Assembly (NCBI RefSeq): GCF_002159265.1
Contig: NZ_NFHG01000011.1
Location: 1 to 64,000 of the forward strand
Source: Flavonifractor sp. An82
Lineage (GTDB): Bacteria > Bacillota > Clostridia > Oscillospirales > Oscillospiraceae
Direction: 5' to 3'
DNA length: 64,000 nt
Part shown: piece by piece, positions 9,118-17,560 of the stretch
Numbering within the stretch: the stretch's first letter is position 1
Layout of the letters: every line of letters starts with the position of its first letter
Program-made: the position numbers and the translations under genes
Notes under the pieces: generated by a model
What the model saw: the letters and a program-made list of their open reading frames with translations, nothing else
Databases searched by the model: none
What the model was told of the DNA's origin: nothing

Positions 9118-9786
9118 TTACATGGTTTGCTCGAAGCTAGGCCCTGCATTGCATTCCAGACTTTGAGTCACTCGTTCTTCACAGTCTGGAACCAGTTCCT
9201 GTATCCGCTGCTGAATTGCGTCTATGGTTCGCTCCTGTTCCTCTGGGAGAGAACAGCTAAAGCGGATATAGGCGCTCTGTTGATAGATCTCGACGAGCTG
9301 CTCAGTTGTAAACTGCCCTTCATCAGGTATCAGGCCGGACCGGATTGCAAAGTCCCGTTTTGCTCCTACATAGTTCCCTTGGTAATAATGTCCATGGTTC
9401 AGGCCGGTGTGATTGAAGTCCCAGTCCCAGGTTACAAACTTTGCACCCGAGCTAGTAAGCCGCCCAGCCAGCACAGTGCCGTTAAACTCAGCAAGTGCTT
9501 GATACGGCTCCGACAACCCCATTGCTTGGATCGTCGGTGCATGTTCCAGATGGCGCATATATTCCAGAACCGTTCCGGCCATATCCGTAACCTTGACACG
9601 TGCTTGTTCTCGTTCAGGCGAGTCCACCTCCTCCTGACGGTAGAAAACATTGCCCTGATCATTGACCCGGCATAATCGCTGACTGTGATACTCTACTGGC
9701 AGGAAGTCATTCTCCTGGGGCAGGGGAGTGAAACCAGCCCGCCCCAGAACGACAGCCAGTTCCTTAAAATACAGATCTCTTCTCAA
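9118..9786 (-). CDS. conserved element protein of unknown function (element A)
   Basis: Paralogue of 59437-60099, both the first gene inside the tRNA-proximal end and both followed by ArdA-type genes. Start chosen at TTG 9786: an AGGAGG sits 8 bases upstream and the residues LRRDLYFKEL match the start VREKYFLEL of the paralogue; the longer frame runs back through a hairpin. Conserved core: FVTWDWDFNHTG-NHGHYY then AKRDFAIRSGLIP. Ends FEQTM. No known fold recognised. Confidence 0.7.
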   Translation of the reverse strand: MRRDLYFKELAVVLGRAGFTPLPQENDFLPVEYHSQRLCRVNDQGNVFYRQEEVDSPEREQARVKVTDMAGTVLEYMRHLEHAPTIQAMGLSEPYQALAEFNGTVLAGRLTSSGAKFVTWDWDFNHTGLNHGHYYQGNYVGAKRDFAIRSGLIPDEGQFTTEQLVEIYQQSAYIRFSCSLPEEQERTIDAIQQRIQELVPDCEERVTQSLECNAGPSFEQTM

Positions 9787-9806
9787 TATCCTTACCTCCT
9801 TGGGCT

Positions 9807-9952
9807 GCGCCCTTTTTGAAATTGCCTGAAAATGAAAAAGGGCGCCAATCTGATGGTCCGTCATGACCAACAAATTGACGCCTCAAACTTTGTGTATTCT
9901 ATTGATAGAAAAATAGCGCCCTTTTTGAAAATAACTGCTTCAAAAAGGGCGC
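9807..9952 (-). promoter_or_regulatory. two related hairpins in the leader of the 9118-9786 gene
   Basis: An 11-bp repeat (GCGCCCTTTTT/AAAAAGGGCGC, 9807-9817 and 9835-9845) lies just before the ribosome site, and a 14-bp repeat with the same arm sequence lies upstream (9916-9929 and 9939-9952), followed on the minus strand by TATTTTTC. Because the arms are interchangeable, alternative pairing is possible, as in attenuators. Regulation is inferred only. Confidence 0.5.
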
Positions 9953-10079
9953 TACATGGTTTCGAATTTGCCAATCGCCGAAAAAAGGGGGTTCGAATCC
10001 CACCAGTTAGGGGGAAACAGTGGTTGGCATCTATGGAATCATCCGTGAATTTCCAAGCTAAAAGAGCCCAGAAACGGTT

Positions 10080-10108
10080 GATGCCACTGGCTTTTCGCCA
10101 GTGGCATC
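10080..10108 (-). terminator. terminator hairpin downstream of tRNA 3' half
   Basis: 12-bp perfect inverted repeat GATGCCACTGGC/GCCAGTGGCATC with a 5-base loop, about 20 bases past the CCA end of the tRNA-like sequence, read on the minus strand. Probably the native terminator of the original tRNA gene. Confidence 0.6.
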
Positions 10109-10126
10109 TATACCGTTTTGATTTTA

Positions 10127-10185
10127 TGGTGGACCTGATCGGATTCGAACCGACGACCCCCACAATGCGAATGTGATGCGCTCGC
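10127..10185 (-). other. tRNA 3' half (alanine-type, anticodon CGC); probable attachment site
   Basis: Read on the minus strand: anticodon arm CACA-TTCGCAT-TGTG, a 5-base variable region, T-arm GTCGG-TTCGAAT-CCGAT, acceptor half CAGGTCC, A73 and CCA. U70 fits tRNA-Ala. The 5' half (an acceptor GGACCTG and D-arm) is not found to the right, so this is not an intact tRNA. Tails of tRNA genes like this mark integration sites. Similar halves occur at 27542-27600 and 60423-60467. Confidence 0.65.
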
Positions 10186-10570
10186 AAGGTGGTAAGTTTT
10201 CTGCCCATGGACTGCGGTGTATGGTTTGCGAAAATTAATTATACCGCATTTGTAAAAAATATTTCAGTGGCTTTTCACGCTGACCTGTGGTGTGGTGTCT
10301 TGCTGCAAGGGGGTATCATTCTGTATAGTGACAGCGTGCCGAAAGTTTGCCGCTTCGGCGCAGCGACGCCCCAGCCATGCCGGGGCGAGTAAAAAGGATC
10401 ATACAGAGGGCAGTGATTTGTCAAGGGGGGATTTCCCTTTGATTGTGATATCATACAGTGGAAATTTTTACTCTATCCGCTTTTAACTCCACACAAAGCC
10501 CCCACTGTGTTGTTCTCCTATCCTCCTGATTCTGATAAGATACAACCATCAAATCGAGGAGGTACAAACC
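10186..10570. other. gene-free region between element A end and chromosomal genes
   Basis: No credible gene. The segment at 10264-10315 (GTGGCTTTTCACGC... GTGTCTTGCTGCAAGG) resembles the leader of the small gene at 18183 (18126-18172, ending GTGTCTTGCTACAAGG), suggesting a decayed copy of that gene's promoter region. Confidence 0.4.
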
Positions 10571-10924
10571 ATGAACACAGATAAAATTTACGCCGAACAC
10601 CTTGCAAACGAATACGCCCCGAAGGATGACTCCAAGGTCATCGCACTCCGGAAACTGGATGCCAGGGCGAAACTGCCGGCAACGGTATTTACCTACTCTG
10701 TCGGCATAATCAGCGCGCTGATCGCCGGGGTCGGTATGTGCCTGTCCATGAATGTGATCGGAAACGGCAGTTCGGTTTCGTTTGTGCTCGGCGTCATCAT
10801 CGGACTTGTCGGTCTGGCGGGCATGGGCATCAACTATCCCGTCTACAAGAAAATGCTGGCAAGGGGTAAGCAGAAGTATGCCTTTGAGATCATGGAACTG
10901 GCAAAAGAGATCAGCGGAGAATAA
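10571..10924 (+). CDS. small membrane protein of unknown function
   Basis: 117 residues with two membrane segments (about 36-60 and 68-88) and a conserved N-terminus YAEHLANEYAPKDDSK. GAGGAGG ribosome site 8 bases upstream. Relatives in Clostridia are, as I recall, sometimes labelled dihydropteridine reductase, but no reductase motif is visible and I would not transfer that name. First gene of a probable four-gene unit ending with the dehydrogenase at 13469. Confidence 0.7.
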   Translation: MNTDKIYAEHLANEYAPKDDSKVIALRKLDARAKLPATVFTYSVGIISALIAGVGMCLSMNVIGNGSSVSFVLGVIIGLVGLAGMGINYPVYKKMLARGKQKYAFEIMELAKEISGE

Positions 10925-11855
10925 GCGCGCAAGGGAGCTTCTGGACAGGTTTCTGCATCCGCCCAAGCGGATCGTATGCACTGTCCCGCCGGCCTCTTTT
11001 GCGGCACTCATTTTCATCTTTGCCTCTCACAGGGAAGAAAGCGCTGCGGCGTACCCGATTTTTTTGCTGTCAGCATATTCCCTGGTGATCCTGCTTGCCG
11101 CCTTGCCAGCATTGGCAGGGCGGTTGGCTCAGTTAAAGCTCCGTTTCTGGGAGCGCAGCAGACTGGTCCGGACAATATCATCCACGGCATTTGGCGGGCG
11201 GTATTTGAATGACCAGCTGTTCCGAAGCGGCGTCAGCATCTATCAGGGAATGACCGTCAATTTTCTGTATATGCTTTTCCGCTTTATGACCGCGGCCCGG
11301 TATGCCTCTGTCTGGTTCTTTTCCATGGCGATCTACTACATGGTGCTGTGCATCATGCGAGCATATTTGGCATTCGGGTACCGCCGCAGAGAAAGCAAAG
11401 GGGCCGCCTATGAACTTCGGTGTTATCGCAGGACCGCCGGTATGCTTTTCATACTGAATATCCCCATGGGCGGCATGATCGTCCTCATGGTGCAGACCAA
11501 TTCCGGTTTCAGTTATCCGGGATATTTGATTTATCTGTCCGCATTATATACACTGTATATGATGACACTGTCTGTCATAAACCTTGTGAGGTCCCGGAAA
11601 ATGGACAGTCCCATTCTGTCTGCGGCCAAAATCCTGAATTTTGTATCCGCCATGATGTCCGTCCTCGGTTTGCAGACGGCGATGATCACACGCTTTTCCA
11701 ACAATGGAGAGGGCTACAGGAAAATGATGAACGCCATTACCGGAGGCGTCGTATTTTTCATCGTTATGGTGACGGTGGCCGTCATGGTGGTCCGATCGTC
11801 AAAGAGCAAAAAGGAGGTGGAGCGCAATGAAGAAATCCGAAAGCAGATACTTTAA
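10878..11855 (+). CDS. polytopic membrane protein of unknown function
   Basis: About seven to eight hydrophobic segments between residues 35 and 310 with a basic C-terminus. The start is uncertain: ATG 10878 overlaps the previous gene by 47 bases, and no ATG follows before the first membrane segment, so an alternative start codon just after 10924 is possible. The C-terminus overlaps the TetR gene start (11827). No transporter motif recognised; it may be the target or partner of the TetR-regulated unit. Confidence 0.65.
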   Translation: MPLRSWNWQKRSAENKRARELLDRFLHPPKRIVCTVPPASFAALIFIFASHREESAAAYPIFLLSAYSLVILLAALPALAGRLAQLKLRFWERSRLVRTISSTAFGGRYLNDQLFRSGVSIYQGMTVNFLYMLFRFMTAARYASVWFFSMAIYYMVLCIMRAYLAFGYRRRESKGAAYELRCYRRTAGMLFILNIPMGGMIVLMVQTNSGFSYPGYLIYLSALYTLYMMTLSVINLVRSRKMDSPILSAAKILNFVSAMMSVLGLQTAMITRFSNNGEGYRKMMNAITGGVVFFIVMVTVAVMVVRSSKSKKEVERNEEIRKQIL

Positions 11856-12432
11856 CACTGCGCTTCGGATAGACCAGGCTTTTCTGAAACTGCTGGAGCA
11901 GAAGGACATGGAGTATATCACGGTCAAGGAAATCTGTGAAGCCGCAGGCGTCAACCGCTCCACATTCTACCTGCACTACGAAACCATCGGAGATCTGCTT
12001 GCAGAAAGCGTACAGTATATGAACGAACAGTTTCTGGAACACATGAAACTGCGTGGGGAGGTCTTTGTTTCCAAAATCCGTGATTGTCCCTTGGACGAAT
12101 TATATCTGGTCACGCCTGCGTATCTGACGCCGTATCTTGAATATATCGCACAAAATAAACGCCTGTTCCGAACGGCATTAAAAAATTCCGGCTCTCTCGG
12201 GCTGGACAGGATATACAGCCGGATGATGCGTCATGTTTTCACCCCGATCCTGGAGCGTTTTCAGATTGCGGAACCAGATCGTCCCTACATGGTGGCCTTT
12301 TATATTCACGGCCTTATGGCCATTCTCTCGGAATGGCTGAAACATGACTGCGCCGATTCTATCCCTCATGTATGCGCTGTAATGGAGCAGTGCGTTATGG
12401 GCGGGCGCGGAAAACAGGAGGAAGCCAAATGA
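11827..12432 (+). CDS. TetR/AcrR-family transcriptional regulator
   Basis: 201 residues with the typical N-terminal DNA-binding domain (ITVKEICEAAGVNRSTFYLHYETIGDL at about 34-60) and an all-helical C-terminal domain. GGAGGTGGAGC ribosome site. It overlaps the upstream membrane gene and, by an ATGA junction at 12429, the dehydrogenase gene, so it is co-transcribed with both and probably controls them. Confidence 0.9.
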   Translation: MKKSESRYFNTALRIDQAFLKLLEQKDMEYITVKEICEAAGVNRSTFYLHYETIGDLLAESVQYMNEQFLEHMKLRGEVFVSKIRDCPLDELYLVTPAYLTPYLEYIAQNKRLFRTALKNSGSLGLDRIYSRMMRHVFTPILERFQIAEPDRPYMVAFYIHGLMAILSEWLKHDCADSIPHVCAVMEQCVMGGRGKQEEAK

Positions 12433-13469
12433 AAGCTGGCATTTATTTAGGAAAAGAAGCGGTTGAGATCCGGAAACTGGAGCTGCCCGAAGTGGGGGAT
12501 GATGATGTTCTGGTGCAGAACCTCTACTCCAGCATCTGCGGAACCGATGTGGCTGTGTTCACCCATGGCCCCAACACCGGCCACAAGATCGATGTGGGGG
12601 GAGAATTCGGACACGAAACCGTCTCCCGCGTCGTAAAGACAGGAAGAAATGTCACGGAGTTCCTGCCCGGAGAGCGGGTCTATCCCTATCCCCGCTATGC
12701 GAAAAACGATACCAGGCGCGCAGGGACGATCGGCCGCTTTTCGGAATACATTCTGATCCCGCAGGCCAAGCGGGATCACTCCCTGTATGCTGTGGATGAT
12801 GCGATTTCCGACCGTCTTGCCAGCCTGATCGAGCCTTTTACGGTTGGCTGCCGGGCGGCAAGGCGGGGAATGATCCCGGCGGGAGAGCGCCGATATGTTT
12901 CCGGCCAAAACGCCGTGGTGTTTGGATGCGGAACCATCGGGATCGCCGCCGCGGTTGCGTTTAAGCATTTTGGAATGGAAAAGGTGATGGTGTGCGATCA
13001 TTCGGACTTCCGCCTGAAATTGGCACAAGGACTTGGTTTTGAAACCTGCAATTCCGCAAAGGAAGATTTTTCATCCCACGCGGCAGCATACTTCGGTAAC
13101 GCACATTCAATCACTGGAAATACAGCCAATATCGACTGCTGGCTGGATGCCGCCGGCGCGGAAACGATTCTCGCGGATTTCCTCCGCTTTGGGAAAATAG
13201 AGAGCCGGTTCGTTTCCGTTGCGGTCAACAATGCGCCCCGCACCATCGACATGCTCCACATGACCTATGCCCAGCAGAGCATCATTGGCTCCGGCGGCTA
13301 TCTGCCGGAGGATGTCCGGGATGTGCAGGAAATCATGCGCTGCGGGAGATGGGACCTGGAATCCATCATCACTCATGAGTTTTCGCTGTGCGATCTTGAA
13401 AAAGCGATCCGCACGGCCGCCGATGTTGACCATGCGGGGAATGTGGTCATCAAAATGGCAGAGAAATAA
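12429..13469 (+). CDS. zinc-type medium-chain alcohol/polyol dehydrogenase
   Basis: 346 residues. SSICGTDVAVF carries the catalytic-zinc cysteine, GGEFGHETVS the GHE motif of zinc dehydrogenases, and VVFGCGTIGIAAA the nucleotide-binding glycines. The usual four-cysteine structural zinc lobe is missing (PRYAKNDTRRAG in its place). Substrate cannot be read; relatives act on sugar alcohols, threonine or simple alcohols with NAD(P). Start ATG 12429 overlaps the TetR stop (ATGA), so translation is coupled. Confidence 0.88.
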   Translation: MKAGIYLGKEAVEIRKLELPEVGDDDVLVQNLYSSICGTDVAVFTHGPNTGHKIDVGGEFGHETVSRVVKTGRNVTEFLPGERVYPYPRYAKNDTRRAGTIGRFSEYILIPQAKRDHSLYAVDDAISDRLASLIEPFTVGCRAARRGMIPAGERRYVSGQNAVVFGCGTIGIAAAVAFKHFGMEKVMVCDHSDFRLKLAQGLGFETCNSAKEDFSSHAAAYFGNAHSITGNTANIDCWLDAAGAETILADFLRFGKIESRFVSVAVNNAPRTIDMLHMTYAQQSIIGSGGYLPEDVRDVQEIMRCGRWDLESIITHEFSLCDLEKAIRTAADVDHAGNVVIKMAEK

Positions 13470-13543
13470 TTTGTATCATAAATCCAAGCGCTTTTTGTGC
13501 TCTGTTTCCACTATGGGAATACAAGTGTTTCTGGATATGGATC

Positions 13544-13569
13544 GGGGGCGGCAAGCATCTGCCGCCCCC
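13544..13569. terminator. terminator between convergent genes
   Basis: 10-bp GC-rich inverted repeat GGGGGCGGCA/TGCCGCCCCC between the stops of the dehydrogenase (+) and sirtuin (-) genes. No long T-run, so efficiency is uncertain. Confidence 0.6.
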
Positions 13570-13572
13570 CGA

Positions 13573-14451
13573 TTATTCATCTAAATGTAGCTCATGCAAT
13601 ACGGCGCCAATATCCCTGTTGATGCAGACAGCCCTCGTCTGGATTTCTTTTGGACAGCAGGATTCAGACAGATTGATGCAGACATAAAATGCATTTGGGT
13701 TTTGGTATGTCATCTTCCAGAACGGGTACTTGATGATGACCGGCGTGTTGCCGCCCACGCCCAATTCCAGATAAACCACATTTGTGCCCTCATGCCGCCG
13801 AAGGAAATCCTCGTAGCGGGAACAAGCGGCATACCATCCTTTGTCCTGTACGAAGGTGTTGTCGCACCGCAGGTTCATGGTCATGGGCTTGCCGCAGACC
13901 GGGCAATGAGGGACAAGTTCTGTGGGGACACGCATATCTCGCTGCTCTGCCACCATGCGCCGGACGGTTTCCTCGTTGTCCCAGGTCTTTTGACAGCATG
14001 GCTCTGAGCATTGCCACAGGCCGTAGTCTCCCTGGGTATAGAACAGCCGCTCCTTATCAAAGCCGGCCAGCTGGAATTGATGGTCTACATTGGTGGTAAG
14101 GACAAAGTAATCCTTATCATGGACCAGCTTCAGCAGTTCGTCATAAACGGGCTTGGGGGCTTTCTCGTATCGGTTTATCATGATCTGGCGGCTCCACCAT
14201 GCCCAATGTTCTTCCAGAGTTTCAAAAGGATAAAATCCCCCGGAGTACATATCCTGGATTTTATATTTCTGAATGAAGTCTCCGAAGTGTTCCTGGAACC
14301 GGGGGCCGGAATAAGTCAATCCCGCAGAGGTCGATAAACCGGCACCTGCCCCGATCACAACGGCATCTGCCTCGTGCAGCGCCTGCCTTACCTTCCCGAT
14401 TTGCTCAGAGTAGGTCAGTATAGATTTTTGCGTCAATATCCTTGAAAACAT
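13573..14451 (-). CDS. class M sirtuin (SirTM-like ADP-ribosyltransferase)
   Basis: Sir2-fold protein with GAGAGLSTSAGL NAD-binding and TTNVDHQF motifs and zinc cysteines (CSEPCCQ, then CPVCGKPM). Where deacetylases have the catalytic His, this has Gln (TQGDYGLWQC), the mark of SirTM proteins, which ADP-ribosylate rather than deacetylate. The adjacent, overlapping macrodomain gene upstream matches the known SirTM-macrodomain pairing, in which the macrodomain removes the modification. The lipoate-ligase and GcvH-like partners of described operons are not next to it here. ATG 14451 overlaps the macrodomain end by 47 bases. Confidence 0.88.
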   Translation of the reverse strand: MFSRILTQKSILTYSEQIGKVRQALHEADAVVIGAGAGLSTSAGLTYSGPRFQEHFGDFIQKYKIQDMYSGGFYPFETLEEHWAWWSRQIMINRYEKAPKPVYDELLKLVHDKDYFVLTTNVDHQFQLAGFDKERLFYTQGDYGLWQCSEPCCQKTWDNEETVRRMVAEQRDMRVPTELVPHCPVCGKPMTMNLRCDNTFVQDKGWYAACSRYEDFLRRHEGTNVVYLELGVGGNTPVIIKYPFWKMTYQNPNAFYVCINLSESCCPKEIQTRAVCINRDIGAVLHELHLDE

Positions 14452-15187
14452 TGAAAATCACCTTTCTCACCGTCGTCGGTGTTTGCAGAAACTCTTTGAC
14501 CGTCTGAACGGCGATCCGGGCGGCTTCTTGATTGGGAAAGTGAAACTCTCCGGTAGAGATACAGCAAAACGCCACGCTTTGCAGCTCATGCTCCGATGCA
14601 AGTTTCAAGCAGGAGCGATAGCAGGAGGCCAGCTGCTCCCGGTCCCGCGGGGTAACGCGCCCGTGGATGATGGGACCTACTGTGTGCAGCACATATCGGG
14701 CGGGCAGATTGTAGCCGCCGGTCAGCTTCGCTTGCCCGGTGGGTTCCGGGCGGCCCTGCTGCTCCATGAGACGGCTGCACTCGTCCCGGAGCTGAAGCCC
14801 TGCCGCCGAGTGGATGGCGTTGTCGATGCAGCCGTGGCAGGGAACGAAACAGCCCAGCAGCCGGTCATTGTCTGCGTCCACGATGGCGTCTGCTTTCAGC
14901 CTGGTGATGTCCCCCTGCCAGACGGCGATACCGGGATGACCGGGACGATCCGGGATCGAGTCGGCCTCCACCACGCCCTTTTCCTCCCGTTCCGCTGAGA
15001 GCAAGCCGTCCTGCACCGCAAGGAACGACGGGTCCAGAGGCATAGGCGGGCGCACATTCATCAGACTGCGGAGCAATCTCCGCTGGGACAGTTCATCCTG
15101 GGGGAAGGCCATTGCCTGCTCCTGGTAGGAGGGCATCTCATTGAGAAGCACATGGATTAAATATTGAATTTGTTGGGTACGGTTCAT
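14405..15187 (-). CDS. zinc-type macrodomain ADP-ribosyl hydrolase
   Basis: 260 residues; macrodomain from about residue 85. ITRLKADAIVDADNDRLLGCFVP and HGCIDNAIHSAAGLQLRDEC are the signature of zinc-dependent macrodomains, with Cys/His metal ligands, and GGYNLPARYVLHTVGP follows. The usual VNAAN is VDADN, an unusual substitution at the substrate loop. Expected role: reversing ADP-ribosylation by the coupled SirTM. N-terminal 80 residues are an all-helical extension as in other members. Confidence 0.88.
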   Translation of the reverse strand: MNRTQQIQYLIHVLLNEMPSYQEQAMAFPQDELSQRRLLRSLMNVRPPMPLDPSFLAVQDGLLSAEREEKGVVEADSIPDRPGHPGIAVWQGDITRLKADAIVDADNDRLLGCFVPCHGCIDNAIHSAAGLQLRDECSRLMEQQGRPEPTGQAKLTGGYNLPARYVLHTVGPIIHGRVTPRDREQLASCYRSCLKLASEHELQSVAFCCISTGEFHFPNQEAARIAVQTVKEFLQTPTTVRKVIFNVFKDIDAKIYTDLL

Positions 15188-15212
15188 AAAGGGTCCTCCC
15201 TCAGAAATGCTG

Positions 15213-15857
15213 TTATTTTGTGGCTTGGCTTGCTGCCCCGATCCGTTCCACAGCGCCTACCGGGCAGATGGAAAGGCAGTTTCCGCAATGCAGGCAGTGG
15301 GCGGTGTCAATGTTTCGTGGGATCGTACTGCTGATACAATTCACCGGGCAAACGCTCCGGCAGCCCTGGCAGCCGATACATTTTTCAGGAATAATGCGAT
15401 AGCCGTTTTCCTGAACACGCTCACCGCCGAAGGAAAAGCTCTGGCGATAGGGCGGAAGCTGGGCAAGGTCGAAATATTCGCCCTGACCTTTGTAGAGCTG
15501 AAACACTTCCAGAGCCTCCCGGCTTTTTTCGGTGGGATAGATTTTCGCCATATAGGGGTTCTTTTCAAAGATTTCAGCTAGCCGCTTTGTCCCAATGCTG
15601 CGTACTGCCCCTCTCACCGAGATTGCCGTGGTAGACAGGGTATCTCCGCCCTTCATCCCCGAAATAGAGACAAAGGGCTTTGCCATCAAACGGCGGTAAA
15701 ATGCTTTGCCCTTTGCGGTCAGGAAATAAAGGCCGTCATCATCTGCCAGCATCAGGTCGATCACACAGGTCTGGGGCAGGCCGTGTTCGTCCAAAGTGGC
15801 AAACACCACGGAATGGATGTCTGACTGGAGAATATTCAAAATCTCTTGCGTTGTCAT
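15213..15857 (-). CDS. FMN-binding split-barrel protein with two [4Fe-4S] clusters
   Basis: The N-terminal 120 residues match the pyridoxamine-phosphate-oxidase-like flavin fold (SVVFATLDEHGLPQTCVIDLM). The C-terminal 60 residues form a ferredoxin domain with two cluster motifs (CIGCQGCRSVCP and CLHCGNCLSICP). Probably a small redox protein passing electrons between ferredoxin and flavin; substrate unknown. It ends 25 bases upstream of the macrodomain gene start on the same strand. Confidence 0.85.
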   Translation of the reverse strand: MTTQEILNILQSDIHSVVFATLDEHGLPQTCVIDLMLADDDGLYFLTAKGKAFYRRLMAKPFVSISGMKGGDTLSTTAISVRGAVRSIGTKRLAEIFEKNPYMAKIYPTEKSREALEVFQLYKGQGEYFDLAQLPPYRQSFSFGGERVQENGYRIIPEKCIGCQGCRSVCPVNCISSTIPRNIDTAHCLHCGNCLSICPVGAVERIGAASQATK

Positions 15858-16033
15858 AGTTTACCTCCCCTTGTTCGTTCCACGGAGAACCGGCGTCAGT
15901 TTCGGATATCTTCTATCATCCAGACTGTAACTGTCGGTGCCGGAATTACACCAGCTCATGCTGTTCAGCTCGCGGACTCTACCGCCGGTGGGGACTTTCA
16001 CCCCGCCCCGAAGATCGGTATGGATTTTTAGGA

Positions 16034-16435
16034 TTACAGATCGTACTCCTTGGGAGGATTGCCGGAGAAGTCGGCAATCACGGCGTGGGCGTCGGCCAGG
16101 TAGAACACCTCAAAGATCGGGTTGTCGGCGGTCTGGTACTGGCCCTTGACGATGGGGTTCTGGATGCACATCTCCTTGACCGGCATATTGTTCTCAAAGA
16201 CCGCCTTGCCGTTCAGACGAATCCAGGCATACGCCGGGCTGGAAACAGAAACCTCGATGTTAGGGTTAGCCTGCATATCCTTGTAGACATCTTTCTGGTT
16301 GTTGGTGCAGAACCACAGCTTGCCGTCTTTCTCACCGGCGAACATGAAGGGGCGGCACTTGGCCTTCCCGTCCCGGCCCACGGTGGCGAGGTACTGCACA
16401 GGGTTTTCGTTCAGAAATTTCACAACTTCGTTCAT
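16034..16435 (-). CDS. pyridoxamine-phosphate-oxidase-like flavoprotein (NimA-like group)
   Basis: 133 residues, single split-barrel domain: EVVKFLNENPVQYLATVGRDGKAKCRPFMFA, then LWFCTNNQKDVYKDM. Members bind FMN and reduce small molecules or detoxify electrophiles. Its promoter region carries the palindromic site at 16528-16547 also found before the 16579-17274 gene, which ties it to the HxlR regulator at 17561. Confidence 0.8.
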   Translation of the reverse strand: MNEVVKFLNENPVQYLATVGRDGKAKCRPFMFAGEKDGKLWFCTNNQKDVYKDMQANPNIEVSVSSPAYAWIRLNGKAVFENNMPVKEMCIQNPIVKGQYQTADNPIFEVFYLADAHAVIADFSGNPPKEYDL

Positions 16436-16527
16436 AATAGATAACCTCCAAACTGTTGCTGTTGTTATTGAGAAAGTGTTTGCTTTCTGTTTCTGATTTG
16501 ATTGTAACAGCGTTCTTTAGCTGCGTA

Positions 16528-16547
16528 AAGTACGCACAATATTGTGG
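16528..16547. promoter_or_regulatory. putative HxlR operator 1
   Basis: Contains AAGTACGCACAATATTGTGG with the perfect palindrome CACAATATTGTG at 16535-16546. The same 20-mer occurs at 17358-17377. It lies 90-110 bases upstream of the 16034-16435 gene. Confidence 0.65.
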
Positions 16548-16578
16548 CATAGTTACCGCAAGGAAACCATGCTGGCAC

Positions 16579-17274
16579 TCAGGCCCGCACCACGGAGATG
16601 CGCTGCCGGATATGATCGCCGCCGGTGATCTCGTCCACCATGGCGCTGGCGTAGTCGGCGTAGCTGATGATGCTCTCGCCCCGGCTGTTCAGGGTCAGCT
16701 CCTCCCCGGCCAGGATGTATTTGCCGGTGCGCTCCCCCTCGGCCTGGAAATCGCCGGCGGGGCTGATGAAAGTCCACTTCACATCGCTGCGCCCCCGCAG
16801 CTCCTCCAGCGCCTTGCCCTGAGCCTTGGCCAGGGGCAGGAACTGAGGCGGGAAGTCGGGGCCGTCGGACACCACGGCGGTGTGCTCCTTGTTGGTATAC
16901 AGACTCCCGGCGCCGCCCACCACCAGCAGGCGGGTGTCCGTACCGCTGAGGATGTCACACAGGTGCTTGAGGGAAGTGCTGTGCAGGGGAAGTGTGTCCT
17001 CGGTCCAGGCACCGAAGGCGTCGATGACCACATCAAAGCCATTCAGGTCAGCGGCGGTTAGATCAAACAGGTCTTTGGTGATGACCTGGCTGGCCTCCGT
17101 CTTGTTCTCGCCGCGAACCACAGCAGTCACATCCAGCTTGCGGTCCAGGGCCTCCTTCACGATCAGTTTACCGGCTTTGCCATTGGCACAAATAACAGCG
17201 ATTTTCATGTTTTTGTCCTCCTTGTCGCTTGTGTTTTCCTTGTTCGTGTGGAACAACTTTTCAAAGATGCTCAT
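16579..17274 (-). CDS. NAD(P)-binding NmrA/SDR-like oxidoreductase
   Basis: The protein carries an extra 22-residue hydrophilic leader before MKIAVICANGKAGKLIVKEAL, the Rossmann nucleotide site. FDVVIDAFGAW, LLVVGGAGSLY and WTFISPAGDF follow the pattern of atypical short-chain NAD(P)H-binding proteins used as quinone reductases or redox sensors. CAGGAGG ribosome site supports ATG 17274. The second operator copy lies about 90 bases upstream, so it is probably co-regulated with the 16034 gene by HxlR. Confidence 0.82.
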   Translation of the reverse strand: MSIFEKLFHTNKENTSDKEDKNMKIAVICANGKAGKLIVKEALDRKLDVTAVVRGENKTEASQVITKDLFDLTAADLNGFDVVIDAFGAWTEDTLPLHSTSLKHLCDILSGTDTRLLVVGGAGSLYTNKEHTAVVSDGPDFPPQFLPLAKAQGKALEELRGRSDVKWTFISPAGDFQAEGERTGKYILAGEELTLNSRGESIISYADYASAMVDEITGGDHIRQRISVVRA

Positions 17275-17357
17275 GGGGAATACCTCCTGATTCTTCTTGG
17301 GATCGGGGGGTTCCCCGTCCTTGCAAATTCATCATAGCGTAGGAAAAGCAGGTTGAA

Positions 17358-17377
17358 AAGTACGCACAATATTGTGG
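17358..17377. promoter_or_regulatory. putative HxlR operator 2
   Basis: Exact copy of the 20-base site at 16528-16547, including the palindrome CACAATATTGTG (17365-17376), between the divergent oxidoreductase and HxlR genes. Confidence 0.68.
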
Positions 17378-17483
17378 GATAGGCACCTTGCGGTAACAAT
17401 TAAGCGGTTACCAAAAGGTGACTTTTTGATAAATTCAAGGCTTTTGAGCCTTTCCAATTCACAAAAAAATTTATAGAAATTTC

Positions 17484-17513
17484 TTGACGCAATTTGGAAA
17501 CCAAGAGTAATAT
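17484..17513 (+). promoter_or_regulatory. sigma-A-type promoter of the hxlR-like gene
   Basis: TTGACG and TAATAT separated by 18 bases, about 48 bases before the start codon, in an AT-rich stretch. Confidence 0.6.
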
Positions 17514-17560
17514 ATAGATATAAGAGCGAAACAGAAACCAATGGAACAGGAGGCATCAAT

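Noticed and set aside
9985-10015. T-arm-like GGGGGTTCGAATCCCAC on the plus strand
   Set aside because: Stem has a mismatch and no acceptor or anticodon arm around it; not enough to call a tRNA remnant.
10451-11017. 188-codon minus-strand frame opposite the small membrane protein
   Set aside because: Shadow of the plus-strand genes, which have a ribosome site and coherent membrane segments.
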